Shown one piece after another: positions 9,331 through 18,589 of a stretch of DNA of 62,552 nt (position 1 is the stretch's first letter; each line of letters starts with the position of its first letter). The stretch is from Paracoccaceae bacterium. Lineage in GTDB: Bacteria > Pseudomonadota > Alphaproteobacteria > Rhodobacterales > Rhodobacteraceae. The stretch covers positions 1-62,552 of the forward strand of contig JABDLJ010000043.1 of assembly GCA_013003075.1 (NCBI GenBank), given 5' to 3'. The notes beneath the pieces are model-generated. The model was not told where the DNA came from, did no database searches, and worked only from the letters and a program-made list of their open reading frames with translations. Both the position numbers and the translations under genes were made by a program.

Positions 9331-9366
9331 CAAAAAGCCTCGCCCATGGGTGTCCCGGTCGAGGCT
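9331..9366 (-). terminator. intrinsic terminator for the DUF4864 gene
   Basis: On the minus strand AGCCTCG (9366-9360) pairs with CGAGGCT (9342-9336) and is followed by TTTTTG. It lies about 100 bp after the minus-strand gene ending at 9469, so it fits as its terminator. Confidence 0.7.
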
Positions 9367-9468
9367 CAAATGTCAGGTGTCACGGATAAACGGGCGCTTG
9401 GACAGGACGCAAAAGGGATAGCTCGGTGGCTCTTAAGGTCGCGTTAGCCCAGCGTGCGTTGCGCGTGG

Positions 9469-9882
9469 TTAGGCGCCGACCGCGGGCGCACGAAGAAGGC
9501 TTACGCCATTGATTTTCCATCCGTTTTCGGAAGGTATCATTTGATACTCCAGCACATGCGGCACGCCGGCGCGGTCAACGATCAGCACCCGCTGCAATTG
9601 GTAGGGAGCGACCTCTTTCAGCTCGAGAAAACTGACGTCGCCGGGCCGCCAGACCATGGGATAGCCCTGCTGCACCATCACCCCGAACCGGTCGGAAGAG
9701 CCAAAAAGCCCCTGGATATTAGGCGACGCAAAGGTGAAGGCGGTCGCGACATCATCAGCCACGAATGCCTCGATCTGGCCAGAGATCACGCTCTCGATCT
9801 CGGCGTTGCGCGCCTCTTGCGCCGCCGCAGCGGCTGTAAGCCCAAGGCTTGTGATAAGCGCCAAAGCAAGTGCCCGCATCAC
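9469..9882 (-). CDS. exported DUF4864-family protein
   Basis: This 137-residue protein has a clear Sec signal peptide (MMRALALALITSLGLTAAAAAQ, likely cut after AAA-Q). The mature domain runs from EIESVISGQIEAFVADDVATAFTFASPNIQGLFG to a C-terminal half with VWRPGDVSFLELKEV and WKINGVSLL. This is the DUF4864 family, an NTF2-like fold of unknown function, predicted periplasmic. The second Met is an equally good start. An intrinsic terminator follows at 9331-9366. Confidence 0.85.
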   Translation of the reverse strand: MMRALALALITSLGLTAAAAAQEARNAEIESVISGQIEAFVADDVATAFTFASPNIQGLFGSSDRFGVMVQQGYPMVWRPGDVSFLELKEVAPYQLQRVLIVDRAGVPHVLEYQMIPSENGWKINGVSLLRAPAVGA

Positions 9883-9995
9883 GCGATCCTTCCATCGTTC
9901 CGTGATGCAAAGCCTAGTGTCGCGCGGGCCGAGGTCAAATCGGGCGCACCATTTTAGGCCCCGCCGCGGCGTCAGGGCGCGGGCCGGCTACCGCC

Positions 9996-11576
9996 TCAGG
10001 AGGTCAGCTTGCCCGCCAGCCCGTGCTCGATCAGAGCGATGCTTTCCTCGACACCATAAAGCGCAATGAACCCGCCGAACCGGGGGCCCTGGCTTGCGCC
10101 CAGAAGTACCTCATATAGCGCCTTGAACCAGTCGCGCAGGGGTTCGAACCCGTGCGCCTTGCCGACCGCAAAGACCATCGACTGCAGCTCTTCGGGATCC
10201 GCCGGCCCGTCCCAGGCGCGCAAGCGATCCGCCAGGTCTTCCATCGCCGCATGCTCGCGTTCATCGGGCGCGCGGAATGTCTTATGCGGCTTCACGAAGT
10301 CATTGTAATAGCGCACCGCGAACCCGGCGGCGGCATCGAGATCGGGATGCGTCTTGGCCGAGGCTTCGGGCGCATAGCGCTGAATGAACCCCCATAGCGC
10401 GCCTTTGTCTTCGGCATGCGAGACGCTGGCCAGGTTCAGCAGCATCGCAAACGGCACGACCATGTTCGAGCTTGGCACGTTTTGCTCGTGGATGTGGAAC
10501 ACCGGGTTGTTCAGCCGCGCCGCCTGATCCTGATCGGCATAGGCGCGCAGCTGCTGGTGATATTCGTCAACCGCCTTGGGGATCACGTCGAAATGCATCC
10601 GTTTGGCGGTCTTGGGCTTGCCATACATGAAATATGACAGCGATTCCGTGGACGCGTAGGTCAACCATTCGTCGATCGAGATACCGTTGCCCATCGACTT
10701 GGAGATCTTCTGCCCGGCCTCGTCGAGGAAAAGCTCGTAGGTGAAGACTTCCGGCGGCGTGCCGCCAAGGATGCGGCAGATCTTGGAATAGATCGGCGTG
10801 TTCGGTGCATGCTCTTTGCCGTAGGGTTCGAAATCCACACCCAGCGCCGCCCAGCGGGCGCCGAAATCGGGCTTCCACTGCAGCTTCACATTGCCGCCGG
10901 TCACCGGCAGAGTGGTCTCGGTACCGTCCTCGTCGTCAAATGTGATGGTTCCCTCTTTTGCATCGACGTTCTTCATCGGCACGTACAGCACGCGGCCCGT
11001 CGCCGGGCTGATCGGCAGGAAGATGGAATAGGTCTGCCGCCGCTCTTCGCGCAGACTGGCCAGCATGACCTTCATCAGATCGTCATATCGCTCGGCGGCG
11101 CGCAAAAGCGTCTCGTCGAACCCGCCCGAGGCATAGAACTCGGTCGCCGAGTAGAAATCGTACTCGAACCCGAACGTGTCGAGAAACCGCCGCAGCATCG
11201 CGTTGTTGTGGTGCCCGAAGCTTTCGAACTTGCCAAACGGGTCCGGCACGCGGGTCAGCGGCCGCTGCAGGTGCTCGCGCAGCATCTCGGGGTTGGGCAC
11301 GTTGTCGGGGACCTTGCGCAGCCCGTCCATATCGTCCGAAAAGCAGATAAGCTTGGTGGGGATGTCCGAAATAGTCTCGAACGCCCGCCGCACCATCGTG
11401 GTGCGCAGCACTTCGCCGAACGTGCCGATATGCGGCAGCCCGGACGGGCCATAGCCTGTCTCGAAAAGCACATAGCCCTTTTCGGGCGGCGCCTTTTCGT
11501 AGCGTTTCAGGATCCGGCGCGCCTCTTCAAAGGGCCAGGCTTTCGAGCAAAGCGCCGCGCTGCGCAGATCGGACAT
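9996..11576 (-). CDS. lysK: lysyl-tRNA synthetase, class I
   Basis: This 526-residue class I enzyme joins lysine to tRNA-Lys. The Rossmann-fold catalytic motifs are present: [14 protein letters not shown] carries the HIGH-like sequence and KISKSMGNG the KMSKS loop. Its C-terminal half is the alpha-helical anticodon-binding domain. Class I LysRS is unrelated to the common class II LysS and is typical of archaea and many alphaproteobacteria. I start at 11576 ([10 protein letters not shown]) because GAGGAAAG lies 8 nt upstream; the frame extends six codons further to a TTG. No class II LysRS is in the window. Confidence 0.96.
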   Translation of the reverse strand: MSDLRSAALCSKAWPFEEARRILKRYEKAPPEKGYVLFETGYGPSGLPHIGTFGEVLRTTMVRRAFETISDIPTKLICFSDDMDGLRKVPDNVPNPEMLREHLQRPLTRVPDPFGKFESFGHHNNAMLRRFLDTFGFEYDFYSATEFYASGGFDETLLRAAERYDDLMKVMLASLREERRQTYSIFLPISPATGRVLYVPMKNVDAKEGTITFDDEDGTETTLPVTGGNVKLQWKPDFGARWAALGVDFEPYGKEHAPNTPIYSKICRILGGTPPEVFTYELFLDEAGQKISKSMGNGISIDEWLTYASTESLSYFMYGKPKTAKRMHFDVIPKAVDEYHQQLRAYADQDQAARLNNPVFHIHEQNVPSSNMVVPFAMLLNLASVSHAEDKGALWGFIQRYAPEASAKTHPDLDAAAGFAVRYYNDFVKPHKTFRAPDEREHAAMEDLADRLRAWDGPADPEELQSMVFAVGKAHGFEPLRDWFKALYEVLLGASQGPRFGGFIALYGVEESIALIEHGLAGKLTS

Positions 11577-11689
11577 AGGCTTATCTTTCCTCAAGCCGCA
11601 GCCCCGCGCCGCAGCAAGCCCGCTACCTATTGCCCAAGGGATGGCGCGTCAATATTCTGGCTGCACCCGAACCGCGAAGGATACCGCCC

Positions 11690-12112
11690 GTGAACACCGT
11701 TCCCCACGCCCTGACCCCGCAGGACAGCCTGGTCGCCGTCATGGTCGCCGTCTCGGCCTCGGATGAGACAATCCGCACCTCCGAGCTGCTCGCGATCGAG
11801 CGTACCGTCAACCACCTGCCGGTCTTTGCCGACTACGATCTTGACCGCGTCAAGACGGTCTCGCAGATCGTGTTCGATCTTTTTGCCGAGGAAGAAGGGC
11901 TCGATGCGCTCTTCGGGCTGATCCGGAACACCCTGCCCGATCGGCTTCATGAGACCGCCTACGCGCTGGCCTGCGATATCGCCGCGGCCGACGGAACCCT
12001 GCGCGAAAGCGAGCTGCGGCTTCTCGAAGAGATCCGCTACGAGCTGAATATCGACCGCCTGCACGCCGCTGCCATCGAGCGCGGCGCACGCGCCCGCCAC
12101 CTGCCGATGTAA
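11690..12112 (+). CDS. TerB-like tellurite-resistance fold protein
   Basis: This 140-residue, mainly alpha-helical protein shows the TerB/DjlA-type repeat: TPQDSLVAVMVAVSASDETIRTSELLAIERTV and later LACDIAAADGTLRESELRLLEEI, with acidic residues (ASDETI; AADGTL) at the family's metal-binding positions. I use GTG at 11690 because GAAGG lies 9 nt upstream and the preceding 20 residues look non-native. The gene is divergent from lysK. TerB-like proteins bind metal or membranes; its role here is unknown. Confidence 0.75.
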   Translation: MNTVPHALTPQDSLVAVMVAVSASDETIRTSELLAIERTVNHLPVFADYDLDRVKTVSQIVFDLFAEEEGLDALFGLIRNTLPDRLHETAYALACDIAAADGTLRESELRLLEEIRYELNIDRLHAAAIERGARARHLPM

Positions 12113-12228
12113 GAAAAAATAGCGCAAAATTTTAGTGACTTGGCCGCGGAGCCTCGGCAAACCTTGAAAGCCCCTTAACCTTTGCACGGCTAGTTTCTCT
12201 GTCGGGGTCGCTGACGGAATGGGGTCCG

Positions 12229-13875
12229 GTGTCACATCTTGAAGACAAACGTGCGTTCGCAGGGGCAGAGCCGCTCGACCCCGACTTGCAGGCCGCTGCG
12301 GGTCTCGTTCGTGCGTTGACGACCGCGCAAATCCCGGTTGTCGTGATTTCGGACGATCTGAAGGTGCGATTTGCCAGCGAGCTAGCGCTCACGATCGCCG
12401 GCGCGCCGAAAGATCCACCCACGGGAAAGGCCTTTTCGGACGTGTTCGAAGGCTGGGCCAAGCCCCTTGAAACCAGACCAGAAGAAGACATGCCGCGCAT
12501 CGACTGGACTGCTCTGGACGCAGGCGGCTGGATCGGCACGATCGTCGATCGCCGTGTTGCGGGCGGGAACGCCCACCACGCAGACGAGTTGACCGGACTT
12601 GGCAACCGCAGTGCGCTGCGCGACGTCTCGGCAGAGGCGATGGCGCAGACCCCGGACGGCACCCTGACACTGCTATTTCTCGATCTCGACCGCTTCAAGA
12701 TCGTCAACGACACGCTGGGCCACGCGGCGGGCGACCAACTTCTGAAGAAGGTCGCCGAGCGTCTGAAAAAGGCCGTCCGCGAAAACGATACCGTGGTGCG
12801 CATGGGCGGTGACGAATTCGCTGTCATACTGGGCGACCAGATCAACAGAGCCTCGGTCGAGGATATCGCCAATCGCGTCATCGAATATATCAGCAAACCT
12901 TTCCTGCTGGACGGCAATCAGGTCCGCGTCGGCGTCAGCATAGGCCTCTCCGAGACATGTCCGGGCGAGCCAGACACAAGCGAAGCCCTGCGCCGCGCCG
13001 ATATTGCGCTATACGCCAGTAAACGGCGCGGTCGCGGCCAGTTTCACTGGTATGACGCCCAGATGTCGCAAGCGATCCGCCACCGCCAGGACATCGAGGA
13101 CGGGTTGCGTCGCGCGATCATCCTTGACGAGTTGGTGATCGAGTATCAGCCCGAGATCGTTTTCGCCGATGGCCGCATTCGCGCGTTCGAGGCGCTCGTC
13201 CGCTGGAATCGGCCCGAACAGGGTCTTTTGCACCCAGTCGCCTTCCTGGCCGTTGCCGAGGAAAGCGGGATCGTGCTTGAGCTGGGCCAATGGGTGCTGC
13301 GCAATGCCTGCACCGCCGCGCTCGACTGGCCCGAAGAGATCATGGTCTCGGTCAACGTCTCTCCGGTCCAATTCCATTCCAAGGGCTTCGATACCACCGT
13401 CAAACAGGTCCTTGAGCGGACCGGTTTGCCGTCGCACCGGCTCGAGTTGGAGATCACAGAAGCGGTGCTGATCGCCGACGATCTGGCCGTCGACGAGCGC
13501 ATGGAGGCGCTGCATAAACTGGGCGTCTCGATCGCGCTGGACGATTTCGGCACCGGTTATTCCAGTCTTAACTACCTGCGCCGCTTCAAGTTCGACCAGA
13601 TCAAGATTGACCAGTCCTATGTCCAAAACGACGATCCATCAAAAACCGACAAAGCCTTGATCGACACCATCAATCGCCTCGGCAAGGCCTTCGGAATGGA
13701 CGTGCTGGCCGAGGGGGTCGAGACCCAAAAACAGCTCGACGAAATGATCGCTGGCGGCATCGGCTCGGCGCAGGGATTTCTCATCGCCCGGCCTTTGCCA
13801 GTGGGCCAGGTGCCTGATTTCATCGCGCAGCACAGGTCTCGCGTCCCAAAAAACGCTTCGCGAGGGTCCAATTGA
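12229..13875 (+). CDS. GGDEF-EAL bifunctional cyclic di-GMP enzyme
   Basis: This 548-residue cytoplasmic protein has an N-terminal PAS-like region (residues 15-100), a GGDEF diguanylate cyclase domain with an intact RMGGDEFAV signature (about residues 185-195), and an EAL phosphodiesterase domain beginning FEALVRWN with later catalytic blocks LEITE, LDDFGTGYSSL and KIDQSYV. Both active sites look complete, so it could make, break, or switch between making and breaking c-di-GMP. It starts with GTG. Its stop codon overlaps the start of the BLUF gene, so the two are probably translated together and may work as a light-controlled pair. Confidence 0.93.
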   Translation: MSHLEDKRAFAGAEPLDPDLQAAAGLVRALTTAQIPVVVISDDLKVRFASELALTIAGAPKDPPTGKAFSDVFEGWAKPLETRPEEDMPRIDWTALDAGGWIGTIVDRRVAGGNAHHADELTGLGNRSALRDVSAEAMAQTPDGTLTLLFLDLDRFKIVNDTLGHAAGDQLLKKVAERLKKAVRENDTVVRMGGDEFAVILGDQINRASVEDIANRVIEYISKPFLLDGNQVRVGVSIGLSETCPGEPDTSEALRRADIALYASKRRGRGQFHWYDAQMSQAIRHRQDIEDGLRRAIILDELVIEYQPEIVFADGRIRAFEALVRWNRPEQGLLHPVAFLAVAEESGIVLELGQWVLRNACTAALDWPEEIMVSVNVSPVQFHSKGFDTTVKQVLERTGLPSHRLELEITEAVLIADDLAVDERMEALHKLGVSIALDDFGTGYSSLNYLRRFKFDQIKIDQSYVQNDDPSKTDKALIDTINRLGKAFGMDVLAEGVETQKQLDEMIAGGIGSAQGFLIARPLPVGQVPDFIAQHRSRVPKNASRGSN

Positions 13876-14357
13876 TCCTTCCCGCGTCACATAAATTCCT
13901 GCGTATCATCTACACCAGCATCAATCGTATCGACCTCGGTACGCTCGCTGGCCGGACTGAATTACAGCAACTTGCGGCCCGGGCGCAGGGACGCAACCGC
14001 GACGCCGCGATCTCCGGGATGCTGATCCATAACGAAAGCAATTTCGGCCAACTTCTCGAAGGCCCGGCGGCCGCCGTCGAAAGCACGATGGAACGCATAA
14101 TCCTCGACCCGCGGCACACCGACATCGCGGTTCTCGAATGCCGGCCGACCGATCAGCGCATTTTCGAAACCTGGGTCTCGGGATATGTGGGGCCAGACGC
14201 CGCGTACCAGCAAAACCCGTCGCCGCAACTCAGGGCCGCGCTGTGCACCGCAGCCGTCCTGCCCGGTGATGTCTTTACAAAAATGTTCGACCTCGCAGAA
14301 TCCGGTCGCCTTGCGGACAATCTGCAACCCAAACCGCCGCACGATCTTGCCATTTGA
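13872..14357 (+). CDS. short BLUF-domain blue-light sensor
   Basis: This 161-residue protein consists of one BLUF domain plus a C-terminal helical tail. The three flavin-site residues line up: Tyr in LRIIYTS, Asn in RNRDAAISG, and Gln in FGQLLEG. They form the hydrogen-bond network that rearranges on blue light. There is no attached output domain, so it must signal through a partner. The start TTG at 13872 overlaps the TGA of the GGDEF-EAL gene (TTGA), and no later start fits. Overlap with a c-di-GMP enzyme makes that enzyme the likely partner, in contrast to the fused BLUF-EAL proteins known elsewhere. Confidence 0.9.
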   Translation: MILPASHKFLRIIYTSINRIDLGTLAGRTELQQLAARAQGRNRDAAISGMLIHNESNFGQLLEGPAAAVESTMERIILDPRHTDIAVLECRPTDQRIFETWVSGYVGPDAAYQQNPSPQLRAALCTAAVLPGDVFTKMFDLAESGRLADNLQPKPPHDLAI

Positions 14358-14408
14358 ACTTGGCCGCGCGCTTGTCTATGTCCTTTCCAATTGCAATGAG
14401 GACACCCG

Positions 14409-16064
14409 ATGGCCGCGTATCAATATGTCTACCACATGGATGGCGTTTCCAAGACCTATCCCGGTGGCAAAAAGTGCTTTGAAAACATTCGTCTCAGCTT
14501 CCTGCCCGGCGTCAAGATCGGCGTCGTCGGCGTCAACGGAGCCGGTAAGTCCACGCTTTTGCGCATCATGGCCGGCATTGACAAGGATTTCTCGGGCGAA
14601 GCATGGGCCGCGAAGGGCGCGCGCGTCGGCTACCTTCCGCAAGAGCCACAGCTCGATACAAGCCTGAACGTCCGCGATAACGTCATGCTTGGCGTCGCCG
14701 GGAAGAAGGCAAAGCTCGACAAATACAATGAGCTTGCGATGAACTACTCGGACGAGACCGCCGACGAGATGGCCGCGCTGCAGGATGAGATCGACAGCCA
14801 GAACCTGTGGGATCTCGACAGCCAGATCGACGTGGCGATGGAGGCCTTGCGCTGCCCGCCTGACGAGGCCGCGGTGGAGACGCTCTCGGGTGGCGAGGCG
14901 CGCCGTGTCGCGCTCTGCAAGCTGCTGCTGGAAGCGCCCGACATGCTTCTTCTGGACGAGCCGACCAACCATCTCGACGCCGAGACCATCGCCTGGCTGC
15001 AACAGCATCTTATTGACTACAAAGGCACAATTCTCTGCGTCACGCATGACCGCTATTTCCTCGACGACATCACCGGCTGGATCCTGGAGCTCGACCGCGG
15101 CCGCGGTATCCCCTACGAGGGCAACTATTCGGCGTGGCTGGAACAGAAGGCCAAGCGGCTGGAACAAGAGGCGCGCGAGGACAAATCCAAGCAGAAGACG
15201 CTTGAGCGCGAACTGGAATGGATGCGCCAGTCCCCCAAGGCGCGCCAGGCCAAGCAGAAGGCGCGGATCAACGCCTACAACGATCTCGCGCAACAGTCAG
15301 AGCGCGAAAAGCTGTCGCGCGCCCAGATCATCATCCCCAACGGCCCGCGCCTCGGCAACAAGGTGATCGAGGTGAACGGCCTGGCCAAGCACATGGGCGA
15401 CAAGCAACTGATCGAGGATCTCGGCTTCTCGCTGCCCCCCGGCGGCATCGTCGGCGTGATCGGCCCCAACGGCGCGGGCAAGACGACCCTCTTCCGCATG
15501 CTCACCGGGCAGGAAGCGCCCGATGCGGGCACGGTGGAATACGGCGAGACCGTCGATCTGGCCTATGTCGATCAGTCCCGCGATGCGCTCGACGCAAACA
15601 AGACCGTCTGGGAAGAGATCTCCGGCGGCGCCGAGATCATCGAGCTGGGCGACGCGCAGATGAACTCCCGCGCCTATTGCTCGGCCTTCAACTTCAAGGG
15701 CGGCGACCAGCAGAAAACCGTCGGGCTTCTGTCGGGCGGTGAGCGCAACCGCGTCCACATGGCCAAGCTGCTGCGCTCGGGCGGCAACGTGCTTCTGCTC
15801 GACGAGCCGACCAACGATCTCGACGTCGAAACCCTGCGGGCCCTCGAAGACGCCCTCGTGGATTTCGCCGGCTGCGCCGTGGTCATCTCCCACGACCGGT
15901 TTTTCCTCGACCGGATTTGTACGCATATCCTGGCCTTTGAAGGCGAGGCCCATGTCGAGTGGTTCGAAGGCAACTTCGAGGATTACGAGGAAGACAAGAA
16001 ACGGCGGCTGGGGCCGGATGCGGTCGAGCCCAAGCGGCTGAAGCATAAGAAGTTTGCGAGGTAA
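14409..16064 (+). CDS. ettA: energy-dependent translational throttle protein EttA (ABC-F)
   Basis: This 551-residue soluble ABC-F protein has two ATP-binding domains: Walker [10 protein letters not shown] and [12 protein letters not shown] signatures LSGGEARR and LSGGERNR, and Walker [13 protein letters not shown] and [11 protein letters not shown]. Between them is the PtIM linker (about residues 235-310, with [19 protein letters not shown]), and the first domain has the arm insertion that in EttA contacts the ribosomal L1 stalk. It binds the ribosomal E site and couples translation to the ATP/ADP ratio. The ending with basic [10 protein letters not shown] is usual for EttA. It appears monocistronic. 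Confidence 0.96.
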   Translation: MAAYQYVYHMDGVSKTYPGGKKCFENIRLSFLPGVKIGVVGVNGAGKSTLLRIMAGIDKDFSGEAWAAKGARVGYLPQEPQLDTSLNVRDNVMLGVAGKKAKLDKYNELAMNYSDETADEMAALQDEIDSQNLWDLDSQIDVAMEALRCPPDEAAVETLSGGEARRVALCKLLLEAPDMLLLDEPTNHLDAETIAWLQQHLIDYKGTILCVTHDRYFLDDITGWILELDRGRGIPYEGNYSAWLEQKAKRLEQEAREDKSKQKTLERELEWMRQSPKARQAKQKARINAYNDLAQQSEREKLSRAQIIIPNGPRLGNKVIEVNGLAKHMGDKQLIEDLGFSLPPGGIVGVIGPNGAGKTTLFRMLTGQEAPDAGTVEYGETVDLAYVDQSRDALDANKTVWEEISGGAEIIELGDAQMNSRAYCSAFNFKGGDQQKTVGLLSGGERNRVHMAKLLRSGGNVLLLDEPTNDLDVETLRALEDALVDFAGCAVVISHDRFFLDRICTHILAFEGEAHVEWFEGNFEDYEEDKKRRLGPDAVEPKRLKHKKFAR

Positions 16065-16106
16065 CTATCAACGCTCTGAAACCATACCGTTGGGCAATTA
16101 CATTCG

Positions 16107-16778
16107 ATGAAACCACAAAGCCGTACTGGCGCTGATGCATTGGCTGCCGTTCAGTCTTCCATTGGCGAACTCAAAGTGTTGAACCAACATTACGACAACG
16201 GGCACCCCATGTGCGCGCGCACGATTGCAACCGTAGTCAAACGCATGATCGAAGGCGAAATCGGCCCCGCATATCGTGGCAAGGGGCTGTTGTTCTCCAG
16301 CTTTTTGGGCGAACAGAAACCAGTTCCCCCTGGGGCTCGGATCTTTTCTTCAGGATTGGCTATGCTTAATTACACCGCCGCGGCGGATCCGGAGAATATC
16401 GGTATATTTCACAGACCATTTCTGGAGGGCGAAAGAACCTCGACGAAGATCAGCACAAAGCAATGGCTGAAACAAAAGACATTCACGGAAACACCTGGAT
16501 TGCCCCCCGGATATTCATCGCGAAACAACATCCTGAAATTCACAAGGAACCAATCCGGCGCCCATTTCGACAAATCCCTAGCCGAGAACTACACCGCGTC
16601 ACGCGAGGGCGACTTGGATGGGTGGGCTTTTCGACTGGGCAACGCGCCCGTGGAGTACAAGTTCTCAACACATCCTGAGCGGTTTGAGGTAATTAGCTAT
16701 AAGGCCGAGGCCATTATCAGGGTCATTTCGCAAGAAATCATCCATACCATTGAGACGCCGTTCTTCACGCGCGCCTGA
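16107..16778 (+). CDS. hypothetical protein, 223 aa
   Basis: I do not recognise this protein. It is soluble, without signal peptide or membrane segment, with slightly low GC and more Lys, Asn and Thr than its neighbours. That suggests it is accessory or horizontally acquired. Residues 30-60 (NQHYDNGHPMCARTIATVVKRMIEG) look helical, and the middle is strand-rich. The start is uncertain because no clear ribosome site precedes ATG 16107. Confidence 0.55.
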   Translation: MKPQSRTGADALAAVQSSIGELKVLNQHYDNGHPMCARTIATVVKRMIEGEIGPAYRGKGLLFSSFLGEQKPVPPGARIFSSGLAMLNYTAAADPENIGIFHRPFLEGERTSTKISTKQWLKQKTFTETPGLPPGYSSRNNILKFTRNQSGAHFDKSLAENYTASREGDLDGWAFRLGNAPVEYKFSTHPERFEVISYKAEAIIRVISQEIIHTIETPFFTRA

Positions 16779-16852
16779 GTCTTCGCGAGTATCTTACACT
16801 TGAAGTGGCATTCAGACATCTCAACCGCATATACTAAGGTGGACCGGAACCC

Positions 16853-16981
16853 ATGCCCTACATATTCGCCCTCCTCCTGACACTCGCCGCAGCCTCGAAC
16901 GGGCTGATAGCCCAAGCCGGCGCGCACCCGGAACACGCGCTCCAGCAGGCGCTGATCGGCGCGCCCATTGGAGCCGTCTAG
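16853..16981 (+). pseudogene. truncated copy of the membrane-protein gene at 17755
   Basis: The first 42 codons closely match the start of the 115-codon gene at 17755 (MPYI.ALLLTLAAA..GL.AQAGAHP...LQQA..GAPIGAV), including at the DNA level. The frame then meets a TAG created at a junction near 16981. What follows is the cut end of an oppositely oriented gene. I read this as the 5' part of a duplicated gene whose 3' part was deleted. Confidence 0.78.
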
Positions 16982-17079
16982 TCCCGAACGAAAACGATGA
17001 TCACCGCGGCCAGCGCATAGACCGCGATGTTGATCACCCGCATCCATCCGAAGACCGCCGTCAGTTCTGCCATCTCCAT
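16978..17079 (-). pseudogene. truncated DUF6868-like small membrane protein
   Basis: MEMAELTAVFGWMRVINIAVYALAAVIIVFVRD starts at 17079 behind GGAAGGG and looks like the N-terminal membrane helix of the DUF6868 family, which is usually about 80 residues. The frame ends abruptly at a TAG that straddles the junction with the truncated gene at 16853-16981. Its 3' half is missing. The family assignment is from memory of the helix pattern. Confidence 0.55.
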
Positions 17080-17125
17080 CGCAGCCGCACCCTTCCAAGA
17101 GCTCGCGGAACGGCAGTTTGCTCGC

Positions 17126-17329
17126 CTATGTAAACGCCTTTCCCGCCTTCACTCCCATCCACCGAAAGAACGATGCCGCCGGGCAGACCCCGGTGAAGGC
17201 CGATTGCAGCAGGTTCAGCCCGATGAACACGGTGAACCACATCCAGAGCGGCGAGACGTATAAGGTCAGCACCACGCTTAGAAGTACCATTGCGCCGGCG
17301 AAGGCCAGGACGGCCCGATCGATTGTCAT
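17126..17329 (-). CDS. DUF2892 (YgaP-type membrane domain) protein
   Basis: This 67-residue inner-membrane protein has two helices: AVLAFAGAMVLLSVVLTLYV and FTVFIGLNLLQSAFTGVC, followed by PAASFFRWMGVK. This is the DUF2892 pattern, which in YgaP is fused to a rhodanese domain but is free-standing here. GAGGAAATAGG lies just before the ATG at 17329. It is upstream of, and probably co-transcribed with, the truncated DUF6868-like gene. Biochemical role unknown. Confidence 0.85.
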   Translation of the reverse strand: MTIDRAVLAFAGAMVLLSVVLTLYVSPLWMWFTVFIGLNLLQSAFTGVCPAASFFRWMGVKAGKAFT

Positions 17330-17414
17330 GATCCTATTTCCTCTTTTCTATCAATCCGAAGGGCGGGGAAGCCCGCCACTGAGTTCGGGATGCAGTCATA
17401 CACCGCTTGCACGC

Positions 17415-17726
17415 TCAGAAATTGACCCGCGTCAACGCGCCGGCCCGCGTCCTGCCCAATCCTGAGCCCGGTGCCCCTTTGCGTCGCTCAAAGCCCAGAA
17501 CGCGCATGTCAGCCCCAGGCGTGCCAGCGATCATCGCCTTGTTGTCGCCGCTGGCTTCGGGGATACCGCCCACCTCGGCCATCCTGCGCGCCGCCCAGAA
17601 GACTAAAACGTCGAACGGGCCTTCGCACATGACCGGTTGGTAGTTGCCTGCAATGGCGCAGCGGTCGAATACGGAGTATTCTTCAAGGCCAGCTTCATCC
17701 AGCCGCGCAGGCGCCGCAGACCACAT
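17415..17726 (-). CDS. hypothetical protein, weakly supported
   Basis: A 103-residue frame with a fairly natural middle (MCEGPFDVLVFWAARRMAEVG) but only a weak ribosome site (AGGG) and an Arg/Gly-rich tail. It fills the gap between two divergent small genes. It may be a real small gene or a remnant; I recognise no family. Confidence 0.3.
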   Translation of the reverse strand: MWSAAPARLDEAGLEEYSVFDRCAIAGNYQPVMCEGPFDVLVFWAARRMAEVGGIPEASGDNKAMIAGTPGADMRVLGFERRKGAPGSGLGRTRAGALTRVNF

Positions 17727-17754
17727 CGTATTGCCCTGATCCGAATTGAGACCG

Positions 17755-18102
17755 ATGCCCTACATCCTCGCCCTCCTCCTGACCCTCGCCGCCGCCTGGA
17801 CCGGGCTGACAGCCCAAGCCGGCGCGCACCCAGCCCTTGCGCTTCAGCAGGCGATGGTCGGCGCGCCCATCGGGGCCGTGCTCGCCCTTGCGCTGTCGCG
17901 CACGCGCACGCCCAAGGTGGCGCAGTTGATGCTTTGGGCCGTGCTTTTGCTCGCCGCTTTCGCGATGGCGGCGCTCGGCAAGCAGCGCTTCGTCGCGTCC
18001 TACGCCGAGGACGCCTTCGCCGGCCATCTGTGGCACTACGGCTGGATCGCAGCCCTCGCCGCGCTGACCGCGCTGAACGCGGTCGTTCTCAGCCGGCGCT
18101 AG
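17755..18102 (+). CDS. small membrane protein (unknown function), intact copy
   Basis: This 115-residue protein has three predicted membrane segments: residues 4-20, then VGAPIGAVLALALS, then VAQLMLWAVLLLAAFAMAAL, plus a C-terminal segment WIAALAALTALNAVVL. It ends in SRR. A truncated paralogue lies at 16853. I place the start at 17755, which matches the paralogue. Function unknown. Confidence 0.72.
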   Translation: MPYILALLLTLAAAWTGLTAQAGAHPALALQQAMVGAPIGAVLALALSRTRTPKVAQLMLWAVLLLAAFAMAALGKQRFVASYAEDAFAGHLWHYGWIAALAALTALNAVVLSRR

Positions 18103-18111
18103 GCACTAAAA

Positions 18112-18141
18112 GGGGCCCGGCACACCTGCAATCCGGGCCCC
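18112..18141 (+). terminator. strong GC hairpin between convergent genes
   Basis: GGGGCCCGG (18112-18120) pairs with CCGGGCCCC (18133-18141) around a 12-base loop, directly after the gene ending at 18102. There is no T-run on the plus strand, but AAAA precedes it, giving a TTTT on the minus strand, so it may also serve the convergent gene ending at 18200. Confidence 0.6.
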
Positions 18142-18199
18142 GGCGGCGCGCGCTTCGGGCTCAACGCAACGCCGCCAACTCGTCACTCAGAACAAATCC

Positions 18200-18589
18200 T
18201 CAGTTGTGCCACTCCAACTTGCGGATGCCCGGCTTCTTGCTGTTGTAGCTGACGGTGTGAACCGAACGGCCGGAGCTGAACAGGAAAAGCTTGTAGCGAT
18301 CGCCGGTCTCGTCCTCGAAGACAAGATGCAACGAGCCAGAGCCGATGCCGCGCGGCCCCTGGGCGTCGATCTGAAGCCGGTAGGCATAGATCCCCGGCGA
18401 GCGGACCAGCGTGACGCCATACACGCAAGCGCCAGAATTGCCGGTGACGACCTTCGACAGATCGGCGTTACCATTGATCGCCATGGCGGCTTCGGCCTCC
18501 ATCGCGGCGCCCTTGGCCTGGGCCTGGCTATTGTCGCCGGGCTTGGCGCAGGTGAATTCGGTGGTTGGGTAGCTGGCAAGGTCTTTCAT
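18200..18589 (-). CDS. hypothetical protein, 129 aa
   Basis: This soluble protein has no signal peptide. It begins MKDLASYPTTEFTCAKPGDNSQ. The second half (YAYRLQIDAQGPRG...LHLVFEDETGDRYKLFLFSSGRSVHTVSYNSKKPGIRKLEWHN) is strand-rich. GGGAGG lies 7 nt before the ATG at 18589, so this frame is chosen over an overlapping alternative. I recognise no family. Confidence 0.65.
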   Translation of the reverse strand: MKDLASYPTTEFTCAKPGDNSQAQAKGAAMEAEAAMAINGNADLSKVVTGNSGACVYGVTLVRSPGIYAYRLQIDAQGPRGIGSGSLHLVFEDETGDRYKLFLFSSGRSVHTVSYNSKKPGIRKLEWHN

